From Clostridia bacterium (GTDB lineage Bacteria; Bacillota; Clostridia; Oscillospirales; Acutalibacteraceae): a stretch of 61,933 nucleotides of DNA. The notes under the pieces are model-generated. The model saw nothing but the letters and a program-made list of their open reading frames with translations. It was not told where the DNA came from and made no database searches. The position numbers and the translations under genes are program-made. How positions within the stretch are numbered: the stretch's first letter is position 1; each line of letters starts with the position of its first letter. Shown in pieces: positions 25,343 to 32,394 of the stretch. The DNA is taken from assembly GCA_017453685.1 (NCBI GenBank), contig JAFTEL010000113.1, positions 1 to 61,933 of the forward strand. Reading direction: 5' to 3'.

Positions 25343-28300
25343 TTACGGTTTCGGCTCGGTCGCCGAGATCGTAACGCTCAGTTCATACGTTTTGCGCGGG
25401 CGCATGATATACGGTTCGCGCAGATGCGCGACGCCCGGCAGGTCGCCGCCCACGCCGCAGGAGCGCGCGTCAAGGTTCACGGAGATAAAGTCGTCGTTCT
25501 GCAGTTCAAACAGGTGCTTGGCTTTTTCGAGCTTTTCCTGGCTGTAGTTTCTCGCGTTGAATTCAAACGTCGTGCCGGGTTCGGCTTTGATCCGGATGCC
25601 GACGTTTTCATCGTCCGTCAGCGTTAAGCAGCGCACGTCCACGCGCTGGCCGTTTTCCTGCGGGCGCATATAGCGGTGCTCCAGCCCCCGGATATCGGCG
25701 CGGTGCAGCGCCACGGCGGCGCCGGTCTTGCGGTCGCAGTAGCATTCCTGCGGACCGCGGCCGTACCATTCGGCGTTGGAAAGCTCCTGTGGGATGCCGA
25801 AGCGCAAGCCCACTTTGAGCATCTGCATGAACAGGCTCTTGCTCTGGTGCGTGATCTTCACCGTTCCGTCGGCGGAGATCGTATACACGGTTTTCACGCC
25901 GCAGGCGAAGGGTGCGAACCAGCCGACGGTGACCTGACAGGTGGCTTCGTCGATCATTTCCACCTTGAACGAGGTCGGCCTGACCGCCTTGTTGGCGGTT
26001 TGCCAGCGGTATTTCGGGTGCAGGAAAGCCAGCTGCGGCACAAAGTTCAGGTAGCCGATGTCGTTGTCGGTCAGCGCGCGGAAGAAGTTCGGGCGCACGC
26101 CCTGTTCGGCGTAGATCATTTCGTGCCCGCCCAATATCAGAGAGGACAGGATGCCGCGGCGGAATTCCACGTTGATCTTGCTCGATTTCGCCGTGAGGTT
26201 GCGGCCGGTGTGCAGCACGTCCAGCGCCTCGGTCGGGAGCGCCGCGTCTTCTTGAGGCAGGGCTTCGCGGATGACGAACTGCTCGAAATTCATTTCAAAG
26301 CCTCTGTCCGCCCAGGAGGTGTCGCTGCCCAGATGCCAGCTGAGCGTCAGCACCATTTCACCCTTGGGCAGCTTGTTGAGGTTGTAGGGGACGGTCACTT
26401 CCAGACTCGACTCCGGCTCGATGGCGATGGTGCCCAGCGTGCCTTCCTGCCACGCCTTGCCGTCCTCGGTCAGCGCCCAGTCGAGCGTGTAGCGGCTGTG
26501 GTTGAGGAAATGGTGCTTGTTGATGATCTCAAACGTGCCTTTTTCGACGTTGACCGCTTTAGCGGTCACGTCGGCGTAGCACTTTTTCACTTCGTAATAA
26601 GAGGGGTGGGGGATGCGGTCCGCGCCGATGATGCCGTTGGCGCAGAAATAATAGCTCGTCTTGCCCTCGTCAAAATCGCCGCCGTAGAGCCATTTGTCCT
26701 GCTCGCCGTCTTTGACGCGGATCGCCTGATCGACGTAATCCCAGATGAAACCGCCGCAGAGGTTGTCATATTTTTCAAAGGCGTCCGTGAATTCCTTGAA
26801 GTTGCCCAGACTGTTTTCCATGGCGTGAGCGTATTCGCAGAAAATGACCGGCCGCGTGGCGTAATGCTCCTGTTTGATGGGCTTGCTGTCGGCGGCGAGC
26901 ATGTTGGCGACGTTTTCAAACCAGCTCACTTTAATGGCTTCCTGTTTGCCGAGCTTTTCCACATATTTGCCGTCGGGATACATGCGGCTGATGAAATCGG
27001 ATTTGTCAAAGTTGAATTCGCCCTCATAGTGGAACAGGCGGGTGTCGTCCAGCTTTTCGATGGCCTTGCGCATGAGCAGAAAATTGCTGCCGTCGCCGGC
27101 CTCGTTGCCCAGCGACCAGAAGCACACGCAGGCGTGGTTGCGGTCGCGCAGCACCATGCGCTGGGCGCGGTCGACGCAGGCGTGCGACCAGATGGGGTTG
27201 TCGCCCGGGCAGTTCTTGCGGCGCACGCCGTGAGTCTCGAGGTCGCACTCGTCCATGACGTAAAAGCCCATTTCGTCGCACATCTCATAGAACAGCGGGT
27301 CGTTGGGGTAGTGGCTGGTGCGAATGGCGTTGATGTTGGCCTTTTTCATCAGACTCAAGTCGATCTTATAGGTGCTTTTCGGCACCGCCCAGCCGTTATC
27401 GGGGTCGAAATCGTGGCGGTTCACGCCCTTGATGATGACCTTTTTGCCGTTGATATACAGCACGTTGCCTTTTTTCTCAACGCGCTTGAAGCCAATGCGA
27501 ACGGATTTGACGCAGATGATCTGATCCTGCGTGCGCAGCACCACGGCGACGCGGTAGAGATGCGGCGTTTCCGCCGACCACTGTTTCGGCTCGGCTTTGA
27601 CATAGGAAAAATTGTAATAGCTTTCGCCCGGCTGGATCAGGATCTGATCGCTGCCGATGACCTGCGGCGCCTCTTTGTTCTCCATGAGCAGCACGTCGGC
27701 AAACAGCGCCGCCGCCGTGTCCTGAAAATTGCGGAGATTGATCTCAAAGTCCAGCTTGCCGTCTTTGCATTCCTCGTCCAGCTGTGCCTTGGCATAAAAA
27801 TCCCAGATGGTGATTTTCGGCTCGGCGAACAGATACACGTCGCGGTAAATGCCGCTGAGGAACCACATATCCTGATCTTCCAAGTAAGAACCGTCGCAGT
27901 AACGGTAGACCTCCACGGTGATCTGATTTTCGCCCGCTTGCAGATAGGGGGTGATGCGGAACTCGGCGGGGGTCATCGAGCCCTGCGAATAGCCGACGCG
28001 CTTGCCGTTGAGATACAGGAAGAACGCGGCCTTGACCGCGCCGAAGTGGATGAACACCTCATGCCCGTCAAAGCTCTCGGGCACGGTGAAGGTGCGGCGG
28101 TAAATGCCCAGCTCATTTTCTTTGTGGCTGACGGTCGGAATCTTGTTCTTGGCGGTCGCGAGCGCGTGCGGATAAAACGCGGCAAGGTAGATCGGTTTGC
28201 CGTAGCCCTTGAACTGCCAGACGGACGGTACGGTGATGTCGTCCCACACGCTGTCATCCAAAGCAGGGGAGGCAAATTCACTGGGCAGTTTGTCCACACC

Positions 28301-28468
28301 CAGCTGCCAATAGAATTTCCATGTGCCGTTGAGCAGGAGCTTATGCTGCGGCTCGTTCCCGAAAACGGCAGGCTTGAAGCTGTTGAAGTACGGCGCGAGA
28401 CAGTGCCCGTCCTCTTTGTTTTCTTTTATGATCGATGGGTCTTCCCAGTATTTCAATTCACTGTTCAC
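25343..28468 (-). CDS. lacZ: Beta-galactosidase, glycoside hydrolase family 2
   Basis: The 1041-residue protein is a full-length LacZ-type GH2 enzyme that cleaves terminal beta-galactosides such as lactose. It contains the sugar-binding domain (LNGTWKFYW, GIYRRTFTVP), two immunoglobulin-like domains, and the barrel with KGVNRHDFDPDNG, the acid/base Glu in SLGNEAGDG (about 455) and the nucleophile Glu in IFCEYAHAMENSLGN (about 543), then a C-terminal beta-galactosidase small-chain domain with WYGRGPQECYCDRK. It starts at GTG with GGAGG eight bases upstream. No signal peptide, so it works in the cytosol. A strong sigma-A promoter lies upstream, and the amidohydrolase follows in the same unit. 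Confidence 0.93.
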   Translation of the reverse strand: MNSELKYWEDPSIIKENKEDGHCLAPYFNSFKPAVFGNEPQHKLLLNGTWKFYWQLGVDKLPSEFASPALDDSVWDDITVPSVWQFKGYGKPIYLAAFYPHALATAKNKIPTVSHKENELGIYRRTFTVPESFDGHEVFIHFGAVKAAFFLYLNGKRVGYSQGSMTPAEFRITPYLQAGENQITVEVYRYCDGSYLEDQDMWFLSGIYRDVYLFAEPKITIWDFYAKAQLDEECKDGKLDFEINLRNFQDTAAALFADVLLMENKEAPQVIGSDQILIQPGESYYNFSYVKAEPKQWSAETPHLYRVAVVLRTQDQIICVKSVRIGFKRVEKKGNVLYINGKKVIIKGVNRHDFDPDNGWAVPKSTYKIDLSLMKKANINAIRTSHYPNDPLFYEMCDEMGFYVMDECDLETHGVRRKNCPGDNPIWSHACVDRAQRMVLRDRNHACVCFWSLGNEAGDGSNFLLMRKAIEKLDDTRLFHYEGEFNFDKSDFISRMYPDGKYVEKLGKQEAIKVSWFENVANMLAADSKPIKQEHYATRPVIFCEYAHAMENSLGNFKEFTDAFEKYDNLCGGFIWDYVDQAIRVKDGEQDKWLYGGDFDEGKTSYYFCANGIIGADRIPHPSYYEVKKCYADVTAKAVNVEKGTFEIINKHHFLNHSRYTLDWALTEDGKAWQEGTLGTIAIEPESSLEVTVPYNLNKLPKGEMVLTLSWHLGSDTSWADRGFEMNFEQFVIREALPQEDAALPTEALDVLHTGRNLTAKSSKINVEFRRGILSSLILGGHEMIYAEQGVRPNFFRALTDNDIGYLNFVPQLAFLHPKYRWQTANKAVRPTSFKVEMIDEATCQVTVGWFAPFACGVKTVYTISADGTVKITHQSKSLFMQMLKVGLRFGIPQELSNAEWYGRGPQECYCDRKTGAAVALHRADIRGLEHRYMRPQENGQRVDVRCLTLTDDENVGIRIKAEPGTTFEFNARNYSQEKLEKAKHLFELQNDDFISVNLDARSCGVGGDLPGVAHLREPYIMRPRKTYELSVTISATEPKP

Positions 28469-28500
28469 AAAAAAACCTCCGAAAATTTCAGAATAAAAAT

Positions 28501-28529
28501 ATTATATAATATATTTCGCGCGGTTGCAA
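28501..28529 (-). promoter_or_regulatory. Sigma-A promoter of lacZ
   Basis: On the minus strand: TTGCAA (28524-28529), 17-base spacer, TATAAT (28501-28506), 32 bases before the GTG start. A small CGGTT/AACCG hairpin (28583-28598) lies upstream. Confidence 0.85.
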
Positions 28530-28631
28530 CTAAAAAAAGAATAAAAAAGCAGGACGCGGGGGAATAGTGCAGGAAAAAGATTCGGTTGATTCTAACCGGA
28601 AGAGTTGGGGAAGATGAGAAAGAATGATGTC

Positions 28632-28834
28632 GGCGCAGTGCGCCTGATGATGCTTCGACTGTCGCCGAAATGATGCGGATCACTCGGCAATCCATGATGC
28701 GATGTTTGCCATTCATGTGCCGCAGGCACGCATCATAAGCAAAGCGACATCATTGCCGCAGGCAGCATCATTTGCCCGAAAGGGCAAACATCATTCAAAA
28801 GCGCCTCATTTGGCAAGCAAATGAGGCGCTTTTG
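28632..28834. repeat. Hairpin array with CATCAT spacer (array B)
   Basis: The 367-base gap between lacZ and ssrA holds the lacZ promoter and a second hairpin array. Clear units are GGCGC-AGT-GCGCC (28632-28644), GTGCC-GCA-GGCAC (28717-28729), TGCC-GCA-GGCA (28754-28764), TTGCCC-GAAA-GGGCAA (28772-28787) and a 17-bp stem (28796-28834). Weaker ones are GGAT/ATCC at about 28678-28694 and GC-AAA-GC at 28739-28745. Spacers repeat GCATCAT or ACATCAT (28730-28736, 28765-28771, 28788-28794), with ATGATGC on the left side. Arms differ from unit to unit. The TCGATAT spacer of array A is absent. Confidence 0.82.
28796..28834 (-). terminator. Terminator of ssrA
   Basis: Arms of 17 bases, CAAAAGCGCCTCATTTG and its complement, with a 5-base loop, begin one base after the tmRNA CCA end. 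The 3' arm on the minus strand ends in GCTTTTG. It is also the first unit of array B in the direction of ssrA transcription. Confidence 0.8.
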
Positions 28835-28835
28835 C

Positions 28836-29185
28836 TGGTGGAGATGGCGGTAATCGAAACCGCGTCCGAAAACCCCTCCTCACGACTTTCTACGAGTGTA
28901 GCCGGAGGTTTGACATTCCCCTCGGGCAGCGCCGACCGGCGAGCTCTGCCGTTGAGTAGCCTTTGATGCCTGACGTGTTACAAGGCGCTCACACGTTCAC
29001 GTTCACCGCTCATCGACGCCCTGTTCCGGACCGCGGTCCTTCCGGACAGGACGGCCGCCTAATTAGGCAGCTTTAAGAACAGTATTGTTGTCGTTTATTT
29101 TTCATAAACTGCGGATTTTATAGCGGTCCCGCACCGCTACTCGCTTATCGTGGCTCAGGATCCCCGTCGAAATCCTTTCATCCCC
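28836..29185 (-). ncRNA. ssrA: tmRNA
   Basis: The 350-base transfer-messenger RNA rescues stalled ribosomes with SmpB. The 5' end GGGGATG pairs with CATCTCC before the encoded CCA end, giving the 7-bp acceptor stem; TTTCGACGGGG after the 5' end and GGTTCGATTACCGCC near the 3' end form the tRNA-like domain. The tag frame ends at a TAA (29063-29065) preceded by codons for NDNNTVLKAA (29066-29095). The resume codon is not certain because a stop lies 12 bases upstream of the Asn codon. The tag keeps the terminal Ala-Ala protease signal but has Lys, not Leu or Val, just before it. The gene lies 108 bases downstream of smpB on the same strand. Confidence 0.93.
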
Positions 29186-29193
29186 ATATATTG

Positions 29194-29227
29194 CCTTCCC
29201 CTTGAGGGGAAGGTGCCCCGCAGGGGC
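29194..29227. repeat. Palindromic intergenic repeat between smpB and ssrA
   Basis: Two adjacent hairpins, CCTTCCCC-TTGA-GGGGAAGG (29194-29213) and GCCCC-GCA-GGGGC (29215-29227), followed by GGATGAGGTG. I recall this combination as a common dispersed element in clostridial genomes. It ends nine bases before the tmRNA 5' end, where the ssrA promoter would normally lie. Confidence 0.7.
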
Positions 29228-29293
29228 GGATGAGGTGGAACGTAACGAACAGATGACGCCGACCATCGGGTCAAAAACGACATCTCTGATTCA

Positions 29294-29770
29294 TTAATCG
29301 TGCTGCCGCCCTGCCATCGCGCGTTCCACGTCGCGTACGGCGTCTTTTCTGGCGGCGGCTTCGCGCTTATCATACAGCTTTTTGCCCTTGCAAAGCCCGA
29401 TCTTGAGCTTGGCTTTGCCTTTTTTGAAATAGAGCGAAAGCGGAATGATGGCGTAGCCCTGCTGCTTGGTCAGCCCGAACAGGCGGTTGATCTCGCGTTT
29501 GTGCATCAGCAGGCGCTTGACCCGCAGCGGTTCGCGGTTGAAAATGTTGCCGTGTTCATAGGGGCTGATGTGCATGCCGTTCACGAATATCTCGCCGTCC
29601 TTGATCGAGCACCAGGAATCCTTCAGGTTCACCTTGCCCTGGCGGATCGATTTGACCTCCGTGCCGAACAACTCGATGCCCGCCTCTGCTTCTTCGATGA
29701 CGAAATAGTCGTGGTAGGCTTTTTTGTTTTGGGCAACGGTTTTGCCGTTCTGATTTTCCGTGATGCTCAC
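29294..29770 (-). CDS. smpB: SsrA-binding protein SmpB
   Basis: The 158-residue protein binds the tRNA-like domain of tmRNA in trans-translation. Family motifs are AQNKKAYHDYFVIEEAEAGI, LFGTEVKSIRQGKVNLKDS, GMHISPYEHGN and the basic C-terminal tail LYDKREAAARKDAVRDVERA, which enters the decoding centre. The only plausible start is GTG at 29770, but AAGGAG directly abuts it with no spacer; the first AUC codon downstream sits at an ideal distance from the same site, so the real initiation codon deserves checking. ssrA follows 108 bases downstream, so the two may be co-transcribed. Confidence 0.94.
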   Translation of the reverse strand: MSITENQNGKTVAQNKKAYHDYFVIEEAEAGIELFGTEVKSIRQGKVNLKDSWCSIKDGEIFVNGMHISPYEHGNIFNREPLRVKRLLMHKREINRLFGLTKQQGYAIIPLSLYFKKGKAKLKIGLCKGKKLYDKREAAARKDAVRDVERAMAGRQHD

Positions 29771-29862
29771 CTCCTTCGGCTGCGTCGTGTGCGCTGTTGA
29801 ATCACTCTATCACAACCGAGTCGGTTTGTCAAGCTGAACCGCCCGTCAGGATATGACCGAAA

Positions 29863-30705
29863 CTATTCCGTTTCCGCCAAAAAACGCGCCAATGCGTCCT
29901 GCCAGGGCGGCAGGGTCTCAAACCCCGCGTCGCGCAGCGCCTGTTTGGACAGGCGGCTGTTCAGCGGGCGCACGGCTTTGGTCGGGTATTCCGCGGATGG
30001 GATCGGCACGATCTTCGCTTGGCTGCCGCTTTGCCGCATGATTTCAGCAGCAAACTCTGCCCACGAGCAAAAGCCCTCGTTGGTGGCAAAATACGTGCCA
30101 TACTTGTCGGTGGGCAGCAGGTCGCAGAGCAGCTTTGCCAGATCGGGCGTATAAGTCGGGGAACCGATCTGATCGCACACGACCCGCAGCTCCTCTTTTT
30201 CCTTGCTCAGCCGCAGCATGGTTTTGACGAAATTGTTGCCGTTTTTGCCGAACACCCACGAGGTGCGCACGATGAAATGCTTTTCGATCCCGTGCCGCAC
30301 TTGGGTCTCGCCCTCGGCCTTGGTCGCGCCGTAGACCGACAGCGGGCGGATCGGATCGTCCACTTCATAGGGGATGTCCTTCGTGCCGTCAAAGACGTAG
30401 TCGGTGCTGATATACACGAATGTCACGTCAAGACCCTGACAGGCGTTCACCAGATTCCGCGTGCCGTCCACGTTGACCAGCCGGCAGGCTTTCGCATCCT
30501 CCTCCGCTTTGTCCACGGCGGTGTAGGCGGCGCAGTGGATCACCGCGTCGGGGCGGTGCGCGTTCACAAAGGCGGTCGTCTGGTCGGCGTTTGTCAGGTC
30601 GAATTCGGCTTTATCCGCCGCAACGGTTTCAATATTTCTGCTTTTCAGCTCTTTGAGCAGGTCATACCCGAGCTGACCGGCGGCGCCGGTAACAAGAACT
30701 TTCAT
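29863..30705 (-). CDS. rmlD: dTDP-4-dehydrorhamnose reductase
   Basis: This 280-residue SDR-type enzyme performs the last step of dTDP-L-rhamnose synthesis. VTGAAGQLGYDLL is the NADPH motif, STDYVFDG the conserved catalytic Thr/Asp segment, YGATKAEGE the Tyr-x-x-x-Lys, and RTSWVFGKNGNNFVKTM the substrate region. GAGGGA precedes the ATG at 30705. It is the last gene of an rmlA-rmlC-rmlD operon; rmlB is not in this window. Confidence 0.93.
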   Translation of the reverse strand: MKVLVTGAAGQLGYDLLKELKSRNIETVAADKAEFDLTNADQTTAFVNAHRPDAVIHCAAYTAVDKAEEDAKACRLVNVDGTRNLVNACQGLDVTFVYISTDYVFDGTKDIPYEVDDPIRPLSVYGATKAEGETQVRHGIEKHFIVRTSWVFGKNGNNFVKTMLRLSKEKEELRVVCDQIGSPTYTPDLAKLLCDLLPTDKYGTYFATNEGFCSWAEFAAEIMRQSGSQAKIVPIPSAEYPTKAVRPLNSRLSKQALRDAGFETLPPWQDALARFLAETE

Positions 30706-30758
30706 TTGTTTCCCTCGCAAAAAGGAAGGACGAACCGCGGTTCGCCCCTCGTCGTTTT

Positions 30759-31328
30759 TTAATAGATGAAGTTGACGTCGCTGTCACGGAACAATGGCGC
30801 AGCGCTGTCTTTTGCCGAAAGAATGGGGTCATCGACGCCCCACTCCACGCCGAACGCGGGATCGTTCCAGCAAATGCTGCGATCCGCCGACGGCTCATAG
30901 TAGTTGTCGGCCTTGTAGAGCACTTCCACCTCGTCCGTCAGCGTCACGAACCCGTGCAGGAACCCGCGCGGAATGAAAAACTGGCGTTTGTTTTCGGCGG
31001 AAAGCTCCACCTTGACCCATTGACAATAGGTGGGGGAGCCGACGCGGATGTCGACCGCCACGTCAAGAATGGCGCCCTTGGTGCAGGTCAGCAGTTTGGC
31101 CTGCGCGAACGGTTCGGTCTGGCAGTGCAGCCCGCGCAGGATGCCCTTTTGTTGGGAATAGGAGCGGTTATCCTGCACGAAATCGGCGAAGATGCCGAGA
31201 GCTTCATATTTGCGCTTGGAATAGCTTTCGTAAAACCAGCCTCTGCTGTCGCCGTGGATCAGCGGTTCCACGATGACGGCGCCCTCCAGCTTAGTCTTCA
31301 CGGCAGTCAGCGTGTCAGTTTTCGTCAT
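30759..31328 (-). CDS. rmlC: dTDP-4-dehydrorhamnose 3,5-epimerase
   Basis: The 189-residue cupin converts dTDP-4-keto-6-deoxyglucose to its 3,5-epimer. [40 protein letters not shown] (catalytic His in RGLHCQ), [14 protein letters not shown] and [11 protein letters not shown] are all family signatures. The ATG at 31328 has GGGAG nine bases upstream, so it can be translated on its own. It overlaps the end of canonical rmlA by 14 bases. In the unshifted reading frame of rmlA there is no stop before this ATG, so an RmlA-RmlC fusion is also encoded. Confidence 0.92.
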   Translation of the reverse strand: MTKTDTLTAVKTKLEGAVIVEPLIHGDSRGWFYESYSKRKYEALGIFADFVQDNRSYSQQKGILRGLHCQTEPFAQAKLLTCTKGAILDVAVDIRVGSPTYCQWVKVELSAENKRQFFIPRGFLHGFVTLTDEVEVLYKADNYYEPSADRSICWNDPAFGVEWGVDDPILSAKDSAAPLFRDSDVNFIY

Positions 31329-32249
31329 AACTCGTGTCTCCCTGCCCCCAGATCGGCCGCGCCGTAAAGTTGCCGTAAAGGATCTTTCCGTCCGCCACGC
31401 GCTTGAGGTGCTGACCGTAGGGCGATTTGCCGTATTTTTCGACCGATTCCAGCAGCTGTTTTTTGTGATCCAGCGGTTGTTGTAGGCGATCTCCTCCAAT
31501 GCGGAGATCTGGATGCCCTGCAGTTGTTCAATGCTGCGGATGAAGTTGGAGGCTTCGTTCAGGTTATCCACCGTGCCGGTGTCCAGCCACGCGTAGCCGC
31601 GCCCCATGAGCTTGATATCCAGTTCGTTGTTCTCTAAGTAAATGCGGTTGATGTCGGTGATCTCCAGTTCGCCGCGCGCCGAAGGCTTGAGCGCCTTGGC
31701 GTATTCCACCACGCGGTTGTCGTAGAAATAAAGACCGGTCACGGCGTAGTTCGATTTGGGCTTTTCCGGCTTTTCCTCAATGGAAATTGGCTTGCCGTTC
31801 TTGTCGAATTCCACCCCGCCGAAGGCGGACGGGTCTTCCACGTAATAGCCGAAGATGGTGGCGCGCTTGTGGTTCTGCGCCGCGCCGCGAAGGACGGCGC
31901 CCAGCCCGTTGCCATAAAAAATGTTGTCGCCGAGCACCATGGCAACGTCGTCGTCGCCGATGAAATCTTCCCCGATGATGAACGCCTGCGCCAGCCCTTC
32001 GGGTCTGGGCTGCACGGCGTAGGAAAGCTTCAGACCGAACTTGGAGCCGTCGCCCATCAGCGCCTCGAATTTCGGTGTGTCGGCCGGGGTGGAAATGATG
32101 AGGATCTCCCGGATACCGGCAAGCATGAGGGTGGAAAGGGGATAATATATCATCGGTTTATCGTAAACCGGCAGGAGCTGTTTGCTGGTCACCATCGTCA
32201 GCGGGTATAACCTTGTGCCGGAGCCGCCGGCCAGAACGATACCTTTCAC
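31315..32249 (-). CDS. rmlA: Glucose-1-phosphate thymidylyltransferase, frame break near C-terminus
   Basis: The enzyme makes dTDP-glucose from dTTP and glucose-1-phosphate. It starts at GTG with [29 protein letters not shown] (shown here as signature around residues 6-33), then [40 protein letters not shown] and [11 protein letters not shown]. Homology in the starting frame ends at YNNRWITK (residue about 263). It resumes in the -1 frame with [20 protein letters not shown] and stops at 31315-31317. The break is at a run of six A (minus strand) forming A-AAA-AAC in phase at 31458-31464. It is either a one-base deletion, a sequencing error in a homopolymer, or a -1 slippage site. With the shift, the product is 311 residues. 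Confidence 0.88.
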
Positions 32250-32289
32250 TTGCTGTCACATCCTTTTGTCAATTTGTAGGGGAAAAAGG

Positions 32290-32328
32290 AAAAAGCAGTA
32301 CAGTATTTTGTATACTATACTACTTTTT
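32290..32328 (-). terminator. Terminator overlapping the rml promoter
   Basis: An inverted repeat with 16-base arms (32290-32305 and 32313-32328), two mismatches that are G-U pairs in RNA, and T-rich sequence after it on the minus strand. It should end the argH-lipoprotein transcript, but it also covers the -10 of the following rmlA promoter. Confidence 0.7.
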
Positions 32329-32342
32329 CCGTCATTCGTCAA
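32314..32342 (-). promoter_or_regulatory. Sigma-A promoter of rmlACD
   Basis: On the minus strand: TTGACG (32337-32342), 17-base spacer, TATAGT (32314-32319). The leader to the rmlA GTG is about 60 bases. Confidence 0.82.
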
Positions 32343-32394
32343 TCTTTATTGCCGTTCGTTAAAATATTGTTTACGATTCCGCAAGAGGTCTGTA

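Noticed and set aside
25676..28567. 963-codon open frame antisense to lacZ
   Set aside because: It mirrors the codon-position bias of the GC-rich lacZ gene, has no ribosome-binding site or recognisable domain, and lacZ itself is unmistakable.
24304..28834. CRISPR array
   Set aside because: Constant elements are only 6-7 bases and the variable parts are self-complementary hairpins of uneven length; no cas gene is near.
30759..32249. A genuine designed RmlA-RmlC fusion as the main product
   Set aside because: The bridging segment of about 46 codons has no homology, while the -1 frame there is clearly RmlA; rmlC also has its own start and ribosome-binding site. The fusion is kept only as a by-product hypothesis.
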